From PALSA-600 sp963842335 (GTDB lineage: Bacteria > Actinomycetota > Thermoleophilia > Gaiellales > Gaiellaceae): DNA of 64,000 bases. Of this stretch, positions 36,736 through 45,258 are shown in pieces (the first letter of the stretch is position 1; every line of letters begins with the position of its first letter). The DNA is taken from NCBI GenBank assembly GCA_963842335.1, contig CAWJGF010000015.1:1-64000 (forward strand), read 5' to 3'. The notes beneath the pieces were generated by a model. That model searched no databases and was not told where the DNA came from. It saw nothing but the letters and a program-made list of their open reading frames with translations. The position numbers and the translations under genes were made by a program.

Positions 36736-38031
36736 GTGAAGAAGCGCATGTATGTGGGCGTGGGAGCGTCCGCGCTGATCGCCATCGTCGCACTCGCGAC
36801 GACGGTTAGCGGGGCCATTGCCCGGAGCGGCGCGACGCCGCTGCCGGCATCGTCCTGTTCGGCGATCCAGAACCCGAGCGGTCAGTACCTGATCGCGTCC
36901 GACCTGCCCCTTCAGGGCTCAGGGCGTACTCAGACCACGCAGATGACCAGGGCGATCAAGTTCGTCCTGGCTCAGCACAACTGGAAGGCCGGGAAGTACT
37001 CCCTTGCCTACCAGAGCTGCGATGACTCGACTGCTCAGGCAGGCAAGTGGGACTCGGGCAAGACGTCCGCAAACGCGAACAACTATGCCCAGGACTCGAG
37101 CGTCATCGGCGTCATCGGAACGTTCAACTCCGGTGCTGCCGAGATCATCGTTCCGGTGCTGAACCGTGCCGCGAACGGCCCGATCGCAATGATCAGCCCG
37201 GCGAACACGTATGTCGGCCTGACGCACGGTGGACCGGGCACCTCAGCCGGCGAGCCGGGCAAGTACTACCCGACCGGCAAGCGCAACTATGCGCGCGTCG
37301 TTGCGGCCGACGACTACCAGGGTGCGGCTGACGCGCTCTACGCGAAGTCGATCGGTGTCAAGAAGGTGTTCATTCTGAACGACAAGGAGGCCTACGGCCT
37401 CGGCGTTGCGACGAACTTCAAGAACGCCGCGAAGAAGCTCGGCATCACGATCGCCGGGTTCACTGCATGGGACGGCAAGGCGTCGTCGTACGAGGCGCTC
37501 GCTGTCAAGGTCAAGGCGTCGGGAGCACAGGGTGTGTTCCTCGGCGGTCTGATCTGCGAGAACGGTGGCAAGCTGATCAAGGACATGTCGGCCGGTGCTC
37601 CCGGTGCGAAGATCATGGCCCCTGACGGCTTCACGCCGGTCTCCGCGACCGTGCAGGAGGCTGGTTCGGCCGCCGAAGGCATGTCTGTCTCGGTTGCCGG
37701 CCTGCCGAACACGGCACTCAAGGGTGCCGGTGCCGCCTTCGTGAAGAACTTCACGAAGGCCGACAAGCGTCCGCCGGATCCCTATTCGGTGTACGCAGCG
37801 CAGGCCGCCGAGGCTATGGTCGCGGCGATCGCGCAGTCGAACGGCACTCGCTCGGACGTGACCAAGCAGGTCTTCAAGATCCATCTGAAGAACAGCATCC
37901 TCGGCAACCTCTCGTTCAACGCGAACGGCGATGTGACGTCGAATCCGGTCACGATCTACAAGGTGAAGGGTGGCAAGTCGACGACCCTCAAGGTCATCGT
38001 CCCGCCGAACAGTCTCGTCAAGGCGGCGTAG
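36736..38031 (+). CDS. Branched-chain amino-acid-type ABC substrate-binding protein (orphan)
   Basis: 431 residues from GTG 36736, with AGGAGG (36726-36731) 4 nt upstream. Signal peptide (GVGASALIAIVALATTVSGA). The LivK-like periplasmic-binding fold shows SDLPLQGSGRTQ at the N-terminus, IGVIGTFNSGAAE, PANTYVGLTH and VFILNDKEAYGLGVA. Such proteins capture branched-chain amino acids, amides or urea for ABC permeases, but no permease or ATPase gene is adjacent. The strong promoter, good ribosome binding site and terminator suggest high expression. Confidence 0.9.
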   Translation: MKKRMYVGVGASALIAIVALATTVSGAIARSGATPLPASSCSAIQNPSGQYLIASDLPLQGSGRTQTTQMTRAIKFVLAQHNWKAGKYSLAYQSCDDSTAQAGKWDSGKTSANANNYAQDSSVIGVIGTFNSGAAEIIVPVLNRAANGPIAMISPANTYVGLTHGGPGTSAGEPGKYYPTGKRNYARVVAADDYQGAADALYAKSIGVKKVFILNDKEAYGLGVATNFKNAAKKLGITIAGFTAWDGKASSYEALAVKVKASGAQGVFLGGLICENGGKLIKDMSAGAPGAKIMAPDGFTPVSATVQEAGSAAEGMSVSVAGLPNTALKGAGAAFVKNFTKADKRPPDPYSVYAAQAAEAMVAAIAQSNGTRSDVTKQVFKIHLKNSILGNLSFNANGDVTSNPVTIYKVKGGKSTTLKVIVPPNSLVKAA

Positions 38032-38054
38032 CCGGGACCCCACCCGTACGACCC

Positions 38055-38087
38055 GAGAGGGAGGGCATCCGCCCTCCCTCTCCTTTT
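38055..38087 (+). terminator. Rho-independent terminator
   Basis: GAGAGGGAGGGC pairs perfectly with GCCCTCCCTCTC across an ATCC loop, followed by CTTTT. Textbook form. Confidence 0.92.
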
Positions 38088-38095
38088 ATCTCTTT

Positions 38096-38101
38096 TATGC
38101 T
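38096..38101 (+). promoter_or_regulatory. -10 box of the ECF sigma gene (leaderless)
   Basis: TATGCT, 8 nt before the ATG at 38110, directly after the terminator. Confidence 0.55.
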
Positions 38102-38109
38102 CGGACGAT

Positions 38110-38667
38110 ATGGCTGCCGCAACAGGCACTGATGCCCAGCTCGTGGGGCGCTGCCGGCGCGGCGAGGCGGCTGCGTGGGACGAGCTCGTCGAGCGCTTCT
38201 CGCGCTACGTGTTCGCGATCTGCACCCAGGGCTTCCGATTTGCCGAACACGACGCCGAGGACGTCTTCCAGGACGTCTTCACACGGGTGTACACGCACCT
38301 CGACCGGCTTCGCGACGATGAGGCCTTCCGGCCCTGGCTTGCGCAGCTGACGCGCCGTGCCTGCATCGACAAGCTACGGGCCGGCGGACGCGAGGCGCCG
38401 GTCGACGAGCTCGAGCCGGCCGAGCTCGACGACACCCTCGCGACGCTCGACGAGGCGCTCACGGTCCACGACGCCATGGCGTCGCTCCCGGAGAACTGCC
38501 GCGAGATCCTCGACCGGTTCTTCGCGCAGGACGAGAGCTACCGCACGATCGGCGAGGCGCTCGAGCTGCCCGCAGGCACGGTCGCGAGCCGAATCTCACG
38601 GTGCCTGGAGAAATTGAAGGCCGTCCTGGAAGAAAACACCGAGCCCGCTCGTCCTGAAGTCGGGTGA
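38110..38667 (+). CDS. ECF-type RNA polymerase sigma factor
   Basis: 185 residues with region 2 (WDELVERFSRYVFAICT, DAEDVFQDVFTRVYTHL) and region 4 (SLPENCREILDRFFAQDESY, TIGEALELPAGTVASRISRCLEKL); no region 3, as in ECF factors. It recruits RNA polymerase to a specific set of promoters. An 84-residue acidic protein follows 4 bp after the stop where an anti-sigma factor would normally be, but that one has no membrane helix or zinc motif. The orphan anti-sigma at 29934 could be its partner, without proof. Confidence 0.9.
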   Translation: MAAATGTDAQLVGRCRRGEAAAWDELVERFSRYVFAICTQGFRFAEHDAEDVFQDVFTRVYTHLDRLRDDEAFRPWLAQLTRRACIDKLRAGGREAPVDELEPAELDDTLATLDEALTVHDAMASLPENCREILDRFFAQDESYRTIGEALELPAGTVASRISRCLEKLKAVLEENTEPARPEVG

Positions 38668-38671
38668 TTCG

Positions 38672-38926
38672 ATGAACGCATCTGACCACGACGCACTTGC
38701 CAGGCTGATCGCAGCCCTCCCACCCGCTCCGCGCGGATGGGTCCAGGCAGCGCAAGAGCTCCCGGCTGCCCGCAGGGGAATCGACGACATCGTCGAGCGG
38801 GCCGCAGCGGACGCCGCCTACCGCACGCGTGTCGTTGCTGACCTCGAATCGGCGCTGGCGGACGTGGGTATCGCTCCCACTCCGCCGGTCCTCGACGAGC
38901 TGCGCGAGCGCTTCCGCTTGCTCTAG
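38672..38926 (+). CDS. Small protein co-transcribed with the ECF sigma factor
   Basis: 84 residues, helical, soluble, with LARLIAALPPAPRGWVQAAQ near the start and ALADVGIAPTPPVLDELRER at the end. It lies 4 bp after the sigma gene. The location suggests it regulates the sigma factor or acts in the same response; no family known to me. Confidence 0.7.
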   Translation: MNASDHDALARLIAALPPAPRGWVQAAQELPAARRGIDDIVERAAADAAYRTRVVADLESALADVGIAPTPPVLDELRERFRLL

Positions 38927-38936
38927 CTCTGACGTT

Positions 38937-38972
38937 CATGAGCCCGGGATGTGGAACGATCCCGGGCTCATG
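38937..38972 (+). promoter_or_regulatory. Perfect hairpin that includes the start codon of the cyclodeaminase gene
   Basis: CATGAGCCCGGGAT (38937-38950) pairs exactly with ATCCCGGGCTCATG (38959-38972), loop GTGGAACG. The ATG at 38970-38972 lies at the base of the 3' arm. No T run follows, so it fits start-codon occlusion better than termination. Confidence 0.6.
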
Positions 38973-39494
38973 GACGTTCTTGACATCGAAGCCCTGCTCG
39001 ACGCGCTCGCTGCGGAGGAGCCTGCCCCGGGCGGAGGCTCGGCCGCGGCGCTCGTCGGCGCCATGGCCGCGGCCCTCTGCACGAAGGTGGCGCGGTTCTC
39101 GGGCGACGGCGGTGCGGACGCCCAGGGAGCCGCCCTACGGCGGCGGCTGACCGCACTCGCTGCGGAAGACGCGCACGCATTCATGGCAGCCCTTGAGCAG
39201 CTACGGGAGCGGCGCGACGACTTCGATCTCGGCCGCGCCCTCGCGCTCGCCGCCGACGTTCCGCTGCGCATCGCGGCCGCCTGCGCAGACGTCGCCGATC
39301 TCGCGGCCGCCCTCGCGGAGCACGGCAAGCCGGACCTCCAGCCCGACGCGCGCGCTGCCTCCTTGCTCGCCGCCGCGGCGAGCCGCTCGTCCGCGCTCCT
39401 CGTCGAGGCAAACCTCGGCGCGACGCCCGGCGATGACCGAATCCTGCGGGCGCGGCTGCTCGCCGACGGCGCCGAGGCTGCGGCTTCGGAGTGA
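38970..39494 (+). CDS. Formimidoyltetrahydrofolate cyclodeaminase-like protein
   Basis: 174 residues. The family signature near the N-terminus, PAPGGGSAAALVGAMAAAL (residues 18-36), followed by helices with VPLRIAAACADVADLAA and LLVEANLGAT, matches the FTCD C-terminal cyclodeaminase domain. That enzyme turns 5-formimino-THF, the product of FtcD at 11521-12402, into methenyl-THF and ammonia, so it can complete histidine degradation although encoded 26 kb away. The stop overlaps the next start (GTGA). Its start codon sits in a perfect hairpin. Confidence 0.88.
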   Translation: MDVLDIEALLDALAAEEPAPGGGSAAALVGAMAAALCTKVARFSGDGGADAQGAALRRRLTALAAEDAHAFMAALEQLRERRDDFDLGRALALAADVPLRIAAACADVADLAAALAEHGKPDLQPDARAASLLAAAASRSSALLVEANLGATPGDDRILRARLLADGAEAAASE

Positions 39495-40240
39495 CGCGTC
39501 CGCTCGCATCCGTCCCTGATCTCGAGCACGAGCTCGACGCGCTGTACGCACTGCCGCTCGACCAGTACACAAAGGCCCGCAACGACCTGGCGTCGAGGCT
39601 GAGGAAGGCTCACCAGGCCGATGTTGCGGCGGAGGTGCGTGCGTTGAAGAAGCCGAGTGCGGTCGCCTGGGCAGCGAACAGCCTCGTCCGCACCGACGGT
39701 CAACTAATCGGTGAGCTGCTCGCGGCGGGCGAACGCCTGCGCACGGTTCAGCAGCAGGCCCTCGGCGGCAAGGCCCGGGCCGACGACGTGGCCGAGGCGT
39801 CGGCGGCCGAGCGGGATGCTGTTCGCGCTCTCCTGGCGGCCGCCCGCAAACGGTTGGGGGGGCGGGCAACTCCGACCCTGCTCGACCGTCTCGGTCAGAC
39901 GCTGCGTGCCGCCGCCGTCGACGACCACGCCCGGCTCCTCCTCGAGCGCGGACGCCTGACCGACGAGCTCAAGGCCGTAGGCTTCGGCCCACTCGAAGCG
40001 GTGAAGCCCGCGCGCCGCCGCAGCGACGAGGTAGGGCGAGCCGCCCGCGAACGCGTGACCGCGTTGCGCGCCGAAGCGCGCCGTCTCGCAGCCGAGGCCC
40101 GCGACGCCGAGGTCGCCGCGGAGCAGGCCGAGCGGGCTCGCACGATCCTCGTCGAGGAGGCGGAAGCGAAGCGCGCCGAGGCCGAGCGCGCGGCCGCCGA
40201 GCTCGCCGAGGCCGAGGAGGGCCTCCGCACGCGGCGCTAG
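39491..40240 (+). CDS. Coiled-coil protein of unknown function
   Basis: 249 residues from GTG 39491 overlapping the previous stop (GTGA). The N-terminal half is helical with LYALPLDQYTKARNDLA and KKPSAVAWAANSLVR; the C-terminal third (about 180-245) is a continuous Glu/Arg/Ala coiled coil. Such proteins occur in actinobacteria without assigned function. It is transcribed with the cyclodeaminase. Confidence 0.75.
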   Translation: MTRPLASVPDLEHELDALYALPLDQYTKARNDLASRLRKAHQADVAAEVRALKKPSAVAWAANSLVRTDGQLIGELLAAGERLRTVQQQALGGKARADDVAEASAAERDAVRALLAAARKRLGGRATPTLLDRLGQTLRAAAVDDHARLLLERGRLTDELKAVGFGPLEAVKPARRRSDEVGRAARERVTALRAEARRLAAEARDAEVAAEQAERARTILVEEAEAKRAEAERAAAELAEAEEGLRTRR

Positions 40241-40377
40241 CACGAAAGTGGCCATCCCTCGATCGAGGCACGACGAAGGTGGCAACCTCCAGGTCCCTTC
40301 GTCCGTGGTTCGCGCGGATCGTTCGGTGCATGCTGCCTGCGAGCAGCGGTTCTGGATCAGGGGCGAGGGGGAAAACA

Positions 40378-40569
40378 GTGAAGGCGAGCAGCCGGGGTCA
40401 AGCGAACAGGGCGGCGACCGTCCGTTGTATCGAGTGCAAGAGCTCGAGCGGCCTCTACTGGCAAGGCTGGCGCGCGTACCGGGCGGATGATCCGGAAACG
40501 GACGAGCCACCTGCGCTCGCGTTCTACTGCCCGACCTGCTCGCAGCGCGAGTTCGGCACGCGACCGTGA
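40378..40569 (+). CDS. Small zinc-ribbon protein
   Basis: 63 residues from GTG 40378 with GAGGGGG a few bases upstream. Two Cys pairs, CIEC and CPTC, spaced by about 30 residues, form a zinc ribbon; the middle reads LYWQGWRAYRADDPE. The stop overlaps the next start (GTGA). Role unknown, perhaps nucleic-acid or protein binding. Confidence 0.7.
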   Translation: MKASSRGQANRAATVRCIECKSSSGLYWQGWRAYRADDPETDEPPALAFYCPTCSQREFGTRP

Positions 40570-40835
40570 GCGGCATCTTCACGATGTCCCTGTTCGCCGG
40601 CACCGCAGCGCTCGCTGTCTGGGTCGCCGTCAGGTTTCCGCAGCTTGCCCCGAAATCGCTGCTGCGCCGCGTCATCGGCGCGGGCATCTCGGTTGCGATC
40701 CTGCAGGTCGCACCGATCGTCTCGAGCGGCGCAGCCCTTCTCTACCTGACGGTATTCGCGCTCGCGCTCATCCTGCTCGCGGTCTGGCTGCATGCGTTCT
40801 GGATGATCCAGGGCGTCCGCGACCTGAACGCCTGA
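40566..40835 (+). CDS. Small membrane protein
   Basis: 89 residues from GTG 40566, overlapping the zinc-ribbon stop. Three hydrophobic stretches (about 4-22, 36-51, 56-78) suggest a three-span inner-membrane protein. Co-translated with the zinc-ribbon protein. No named family. Confidence 0.65.
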   Translation: MSGIFTMSLFAGTAALAVWVAVRFPQLAPKSLLRRVIGAGISVAILQVAPIVSSGAALLYLTVFALALILLAVWLHAFWMIQGVRDLNA

Positions 40836-40884
40836 GCCGGAGCACGAAACAAGGGGCTCACGCCCATGCTAAGAACTGGGAAGG

Positions 40885-41313
40885 ATGCAGCCGGACGACA
40901 CTGAGCCCGAGTCACGACGACGGCCAAGGCTCGACCTGACGCTCTTCTCCCGCGTCACCGGGCAGGAACGCCGCGAAGACATCGACGCGCTGATGCACGA
41001 GCTGCGCGATGTCGCCGAGGCCCTCGACCGGGCCGAGCGCAAGCTCGCGGCGGTCGAGGCGCTCGAAGGGATCGACGGTGCCGCGATCACGGCCGCGACG
41101 ACACATGTTCGGCTGTACTCCCGCCCGGCGGGTTACGCATTCGTGGAAGCCGACGAGCCGCCTCCGGCCGTCGGTGATGTGTTCGAGACGGACGACGGCA
41201 CGTTCGTCGTCGACCGCTTTCGGGCGTCGCCTCTCCCCGGTGACTTGCGCCGCTGCGCCGTCCTCGTTCCCGTCGGCCTGCTCCGCCTCGACGAGAGCGA
41301 CGCGGACGACTGA
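40885..41313 (+). CDS. Conserved hypothetical soluble protein
   Basis: 142 residues; GGGAAGG lies just before the ATG. A charged N-terminal helix (GQERREDIDALMHELRDVAE) is followed by a small beta domain (YAFVEADEPPPAVGDVFETD, RRCAVLVPVG). It has no catalytic motif I recognise. It stands alone between the small membrane protein and a kinase gene. Confidence 0.7.
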   Translation: MQPDDTEPESRRRPRLDLTLFSRVTGQERREDIDALMHELRDVAEALDRAERKLAAVEALEGIDGAAITAATTHVRLYSRPAGYAFVEADEPPPAVGDVFETDDGTFVVDRFRASPLPGDLRRCAVLVPVGLLRLDESDADD

Positions 41314-41500
41314 CAGCAGACAGGCGGGCGACCTCTGCGGCAGAGACGCGCCCGCCCGCGCTGGATAAACATCTCAGGCCGCACGGCGAAACCTCGGGCT
41401 CTCGTGCGGTATTCGCCCCGGCCGGTCAAGCGCCGTTGTCAACCACCTTTTGGGTGTTCCGTGGGCGTAATGGCACACCTAGGTTTGAGGGAGTTCGGTC

Positions 41501-42388
41501 ATGCGGCTGTGCAGCCCGCGCTCATCGCGCGGCGCACAAGAAACAGAGGACAGATTTGAACACTCAGACTCGCGGCTTCAGGAACCTCGCAGCACGCGGC
41601 GCTATGGTGATGAGCTGGTCCCAGTGACGGTGCCGGTGCGGCATCTTCAGCTGCAGCGGTCGGAGCCGACGGCAGGACGGGTCGAGCCCGAGCTGGACGC
41701 GGTCGTCGAAGGGTTGCGGCGGCGGCTCGTTCGCATGGCCTTCGATGTTCACGACGGCCCGATGCAGGAACTGATCGCGCTCAGCTACGGATTGCACGAG
41801 CTGAGGAAGAAGGTCTCCAACTCATCCGAACGCGCTGATTCTCTTGCGGGCGAGTTCGAGGAGCTTGGGGCGCGCCTGGTCGAGACCGAGCAGATGCTGC
41901 GCGGCATGATGCGTTCGCTCGAGCAGAGCGCGGCAGGTCACACCGACCTGCTCGCGATGGTCGAAGAACAGGTCGCGGCCTTCCAGCAGCGTTGCCCGGG
42001 GATCGTCGTCGAGGTCGCTGCGTACGGCGACCTCGAATTGCACACGGATTCGCAGCGCATTGCCGTTGACCGAGTCCTACGCGAGTCGCTCACGAACATC
42101 GCAAAGCACTCCGGTGCCGAGAATGTCACGGTGCAACTGCAAGGACTGGCCGGTGTTCTGCTGCTGACCGTGCAGGACGACGGGTGCGGGTTCGACACCG
42201 GGGCCTGGGAGCAGTCCACGGCCCGCGTCGGGCTACGAAGCATGAGGAGCCGTCTGGAGCTGCTCGGCGGCGAGCTCACGGTCGACAGCCGCCCCGGGGG
42301 TCCGACGACCATCACCGCCGCGATACAGAAGTGGCAGCCTGCGGCCCCGGTGACCGTCGCGCCGGTCGCGTTACGCGTCACGTCGTAG
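41501..42388 (+). CDS. NarL-type (HisKA_3) histidine kinase without a membrane sensor
   Basis: 295 residues from ATG 41501, which has GAGGGAG 9 nt upstream; a later GTG at 41624 is possible. The dimerisation motif is FDVHDGPMQEL (His84), followed by a coiled coil and an ATPase domain (VLRESLTNIAKHSGAENV, VQDDGCGFD, GLRSMRSRLELLGG). It lacks membrane helices, so it senses a cytoplasmic signal or a partner. No response regulator is adjacent. Confidence 0.85.
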   Translation: MRLCSPRSSRGAQETEDRFEHSDSRLQEPRSTRRYGDELVPVTVPVRHLQLQRSEPTAGRVEPELDAVVEGLRRRLVRMAFDVHDGPMQELIALSYGLHELRKKVSNSSERADSLAGEFEELGARLVETEQMLRGMMRSLEQSAAGHTDLLAMVEEQVAAFQQRCPGIVVEVAAYGDLELHTDSQRIAVDRVLRESLTNIAKHSGAENVTVQLQGLAGVLLLTVQDDGCGFDTGAWEQSTARVGLRSMRSRLELLGGELTVDSRPGGPTTITAAIQKWQPAAPVTVAPVALRVTS

Positions 42389-42473
42389 CCGAACCCGCCG
42401 GCGCGTCGCACTTCGTTCGATGGTTCGACCCGCATCTGGTTCAACTCGAGGCGCGGCGGGAAGACTACGTCGG

Positions 42474-42626
42474 GTGGGCACGGCCGCTCTCATCATCGCC
42501 AGCATCTCGACGTTCATCACCGTCGTCGTCGTGCTCGCACTGTTCGTGTGGGCGGCGCGCAAGGATGGCGAGTACGACCGCGCCGTACAACGACGGCTCG
42601 GCATCCGGCGTCGCACGCGGCTCTGA
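42474..42626 (+). CDS. Small single-span membrane protein
   Basis: 50 residues from GTG 42474: one helix (about 4-26: ALIIASISTFITVVVVLALF) and a basic tail (QRRLGIRRRTRL). An in-frame upstream start exists at 42420. Short, so moderate confidence. Confidence 0.45.
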   Translation: MGTAALIIASISTFITVVVVLALFVWAARKDGEYDRAVQRRLGIRRRTRL

Positions 42627-42645
42627 CAAGAACGATCTGTCCTGG

Positions 42646-42939
42646 CTAATCGATCTTCATGACGACGTCGTAGGCGCCTCGCGCGAGCAGCTCGACGCCC
42701 GTCGCTTCGACGGTGCTCGCCCGGCTCTGGTCGGCGAACTTGTCCGTCTCCGCCGCAGCGGCCTCGCTCTCCCAGAACGTCAGTGTCAGCGCAGTGCCAT
42801 CGTCACGGTTGACGAAGAACGCGCCGCCGGCGTTACCAGGCAGGCCGGCGACGAAGCTGCTGACCCTATCGGTGACGTGTGCCGTCCACTTGTCGAGCGC
42901 TTCCGGTGATCCTGTCCAGGTCGTCGTTCTCGCAACCAT
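42646..42939 (-). CDS. ABM-like (dimeric alpha-beta barrel) protein
   Basis: 97 residues. The end-to-end pattern of a ferredoxin-like antibiotic-biosynthesis-monooxygenase fold is suggested by ALDKWTAHVTDRVSSFV, GGAFFVNRDDGTALTLTFWE and the helix EAAAAETDKFADQS. Members are small heme-degrading or quinone-modifying enzymes or mere binding proteins. No cofactor motif is visible. Confidence 0.65.
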   Translation of the reverse strand: MVARTTTWTGSPEALDKWTAHVTDRVSSFVAGLPGNAGGAFFVNRDDGTALTLTFWESEAAAAETDKFADQSRASTVEATGVELLARGAYDVVMKID

Positions 42940-43043
42940 GCGGAACCTCCATCGACTGCTCGCCCTCAGATCATCTGCGGGTGAGTGACGATGAGCCTGT
43001 CACGTTTGAGCCGCGGGCAAATCCTCGCGCCCGCGAGCTGTGG

Positions 43044-43586
43044 TCAGCCCGCCGACGCGCTTGCCCGGCCGGCGAGTGTGTCGGCGCGGCGCGGCAACAC
43101 CCAGCCCGGACGTGGGAAGTGGCACGTATACCCATTCGGGTAGTGCTCGAGATAGTCTTGATGCTCGGGCTCGGCCTCCCAGAACGGACCCGCCGGCGTC
43201 ACCTCCGTGACGACCTTGCCCGGCCAGAGGCCGGACGCCTCGACATCGGCGATCGTGTCCTCGGCGACTCGCCGCTGCTCGTCGTCGAGGTAGAAGATCG
43301 CCGAGCGATAGCTCATGCCGACGTCGTTGCCCTGCCGGTTCACCGTCGTCGGATCGTGGATCTGGAAGAAGAACTCGAGCAGGTCTCGGTAGGAGGTCTG
43401 CTCGGGATCGAAGGTGATCTCGATCGACTCGGCATGCGTCCCGTGGTTGCGGTAGGTCGCGTTCTCGATGTCGCCTCCGCTGTAGCCCACCCTGGTCGAG
43501 AGCACGCCACGACGCTTCCGGATCAGGTCCTGCATCCCCCAGAAGCACCCGCCGGCAAGGATCGCCTTCTCCACCGTTCCACTCAT
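43044..43586 (-). CDS. msrA: Peptide-methionine (S)-S-oxide reductase
   Basis: 180 residues from ATG 43586 with GAGGGGAG upstream. The active-site motif GGCFWG (Cys14) is present, followed by YSGGDIENATYRNHGTHAE, FFFQIHDPTTVNRQGNDVG and YRSAIFY. It reduces methionine sulfoxide in proteins, repairing oxidative damage with thioredoxin. No MsrB lies beside it. The frame is open 117 bp upstream, but the family begins here. Confidence 0.96.
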   Translation of the reverse strand: MSGTVEKAILAGGCFWGMQDLIRKRRGVLSTRVGYSGGDIENATYRNHGTHAESIEITFDPEQTSYRDLLEFFFQIHDPTTVNRQGNDVGMSYRSAIFYLDDEQRRVAEDTIADVEASGLWPGKVVTEVTPAGPFWEAEPEHQDYLEHYPNGYTCHFPRPGWVLPRRADTLAGRASASAG

Positions 43587-43809
43587 TTCCGTCACTCCCC
43601 TCCACCCTCGAAGTTCGTCAGGACCCTGCTCCACTGTAGCTCCCGGCTTCGCTGTGCTCGCCCGGGAATGGACGTCTATGCGTTGCCGAGCAGTGACACC
43701 CACATCGTCCCCTGCAAACGGCGGGCCTCGACGAAGCGTGCGAGCTCGTCGGCACCGATTTATGGTTGCAAAGTCAGATTCCTGCAGTCACCCGTTCGAG
43801 TGATCCGCG

Positions 43810-43838
43810 TTGACGCAGGGCGAGTTAACCTCAATCAT
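43810..43838 (+). promoter_or_regulatory. Possible promoter of the gene at 43901
   Basis: TTGACG (43810-43815), 17 bp, AATCAT (43833-43838). The -10 is weak. It lies in the 314-bp gap between msrA and the next gene, which otherwise shows nothing. Confidence 0.3.
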
Positions 43839-43900
43839 CCGAAGTGTCCGCATCGTGCGGTTGCAGGACTTCGCCGCCGAAGTCGAAAGAAGGACCGCAA

Positions 43901-44227
43901 ATGGCCGTCCATAAACTCCCAGATTTTGACGCTCTCGCAGTGCGCGTCATCGAGCTCGAAGACCAGGAAGCAGAGATCGAGCGGCGCCTCGTGAAGCTCA
44001 TGGACCGGCACGGTCAGTATCCGAACGAAGTGACCGAGCGGCAGATCTCCGAACTGCAGAGGCAGCACCTCGAGACCCGCCGCGAGTTGAACACGGTTCG
44101 CGCGCAGCTTGTGCCGATCATGCGCACGCCGTTGACCTCGTACGTCGTTGGCCTCGAGAACGAGTCCGATCAGGGATTCTCGATCGCGGTCACCCCGAAG
44201 ATCCCCGCCGATCCTGCCGACTCCTGA
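43901..44227 (+). CDS. Small helical protein of unknown function
   Basis: 108 residues from ATG 43901; GAAAGAAGGA is 6-8 nt upstream. Mostly alpha-helical with a coiled-coil-like centre (EDQEAEIERRLVKLMDRHGQ, ISELQRQHLETRRELNTV) and a short C-terminal beta part. An internal hairpin terminator-like stem follows. No family recognised. Confidence 0.65.
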   Translation: MAVHKLPDFDALAVRVIELEDQEAEIERRLVKLMDRHGQYPNEVTERQISELQRQHLETRRELNTVRAQLVPIMRTPLTSYVVGLENESDQGFSIAVTPKIPADPADS

Positions 44228-44245
44228 GCTCGAGGAACAGGCGAG

Positions 44246-44267
44246 ACTGCGCGAATTCACGCGCAGT
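44246..44267 (+). terminator. Short hairpin after the small helical protein
   Basis: ACTGCGCG pairs with CGCGCAGT around AATTCA; there is no T run, so termination is uncertain. Confidence 0.35.
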
Positions 44268-44450
44268 GGTTGAACGTATTCTCGAATTCGGCGCATGAAG
44301 ACAGCGGTCTTCACGGAACGGGCCACCTGACGTAGTTCGGATCGCCCTGGGGTGAGCGTTCGTGCACGCGGATGACCGCGTTTCGCAGCCTCATCGCGTG
44401 CGTCGGCGTGGGCTCCTCGAGTCAGACGGTTCCCAGAGGCCACGCCGACG

Positions 44451-45230
44451 CTACATCGTCTTGACGAGCCCGCCGTCGATCACGTAGTTCGAGCCGGTGA
44501 CGTTGGCCGTTCGGGGCGAAGCAAGCAGCGCGACGAGCGTCGCGACCTCGTCCGGAGTGGTGAAGCGACCGGTCGGCATGGCAGCGACGGCCTGGTCCCG
44601 TACGGCGGCCGGGTCGACACCTCCGGCGGCCCCGAGAGCGGCCGCAACGCCGTCGTCGCCGAGCCAGAGGTCGGTCGCGACCGGGCCCGGGGAAACGCTG
44701 TTGATGCGGATCCCCTTGGGGCCGAGCTCTTGCGAGAGCGCCTTGGCGACGTTGAGCAGGGCGGCCTTCGCCGCGCCGTAGTCGACAACGAGACCGTCGG
44801 GATGGAAGAACGCGTTGACCGAGGCGACGTTGACGATGGCCCCCTCGCCTTGCTCGAGCATCCTGGTGACGGCCGCTCGGGTGGCCCGCAGCGCCGCGAA
44901 GAAGTTGAGCTGCAACGAGTGCTCGAAGTCCGCGTCCGTGATCTCGAGGAATCCATCGGTCCGTACGGTCACTCCGCCGACGTTGTTGACGAGAACATCG
45001 ACTCGTCCGTGCCGTTCGACCGCTGCGGCGACGAGACGTTCCGAGCCTGCGGGGTCGACCAGATCCACCGCGAGCGGAGTGACGCCGCTGATCCCTTCCA
45101 GGGTGTCGACGGTGCGAGCGCCGGCGACGACGAACGCGCCCTCCGCCACGAATGTTCGCACGATCGCGAGGCCGATTCCCTTGCTGGCGCCGGTGACGAC
45201 GGCGACCTTCCTATTCAATTCGAGATCCAT
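44451..45230 (-). CDS. Short-chain dehydrogenase/reductase
   Basis: 259 residues from ATG 45230 (GGAGAAG upstream). Rossmann motif VTGASKGIG (12-20), NNVGG, active-site Tyr151-x3-Lys155 (DYGAAKAALL) and NSVSPGPVATDL. It oxidises or reduces an alcohol/ketone with NAD(P). It follows the alpha/beta hydrolase by 28 bp on the same strand, so the two are probably one transcript that modifies one compound. Substrate unknown. Confidence 0.9.
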   Translation of the reverse strand: MDLELNRKVAVVTGASKGIGLAIVRTFVAEGAFVVAGARTVDTLEGISGVTPLAVDLVDPAGSERLVAAAVERHGRVDVLVNNVGGVTVRTDGFLEITDADFEHSLQLNFFAALRATRAAVTRMLEQGEGAIVNVASVNAFFHPDGLVVDYGAAKAALLNVAKALSQELGPKGIRINSVSPGPVATDLWLGDDGVAAALGAAGGVDPAAVRDQAVAAMPTGRFTTPDEVATLVALLASPRTANVTGSNYVIDGGLVKTM

Positions 45231-45258
45231 CAACTTCTCCGGACTGCCAAGACGGGAC

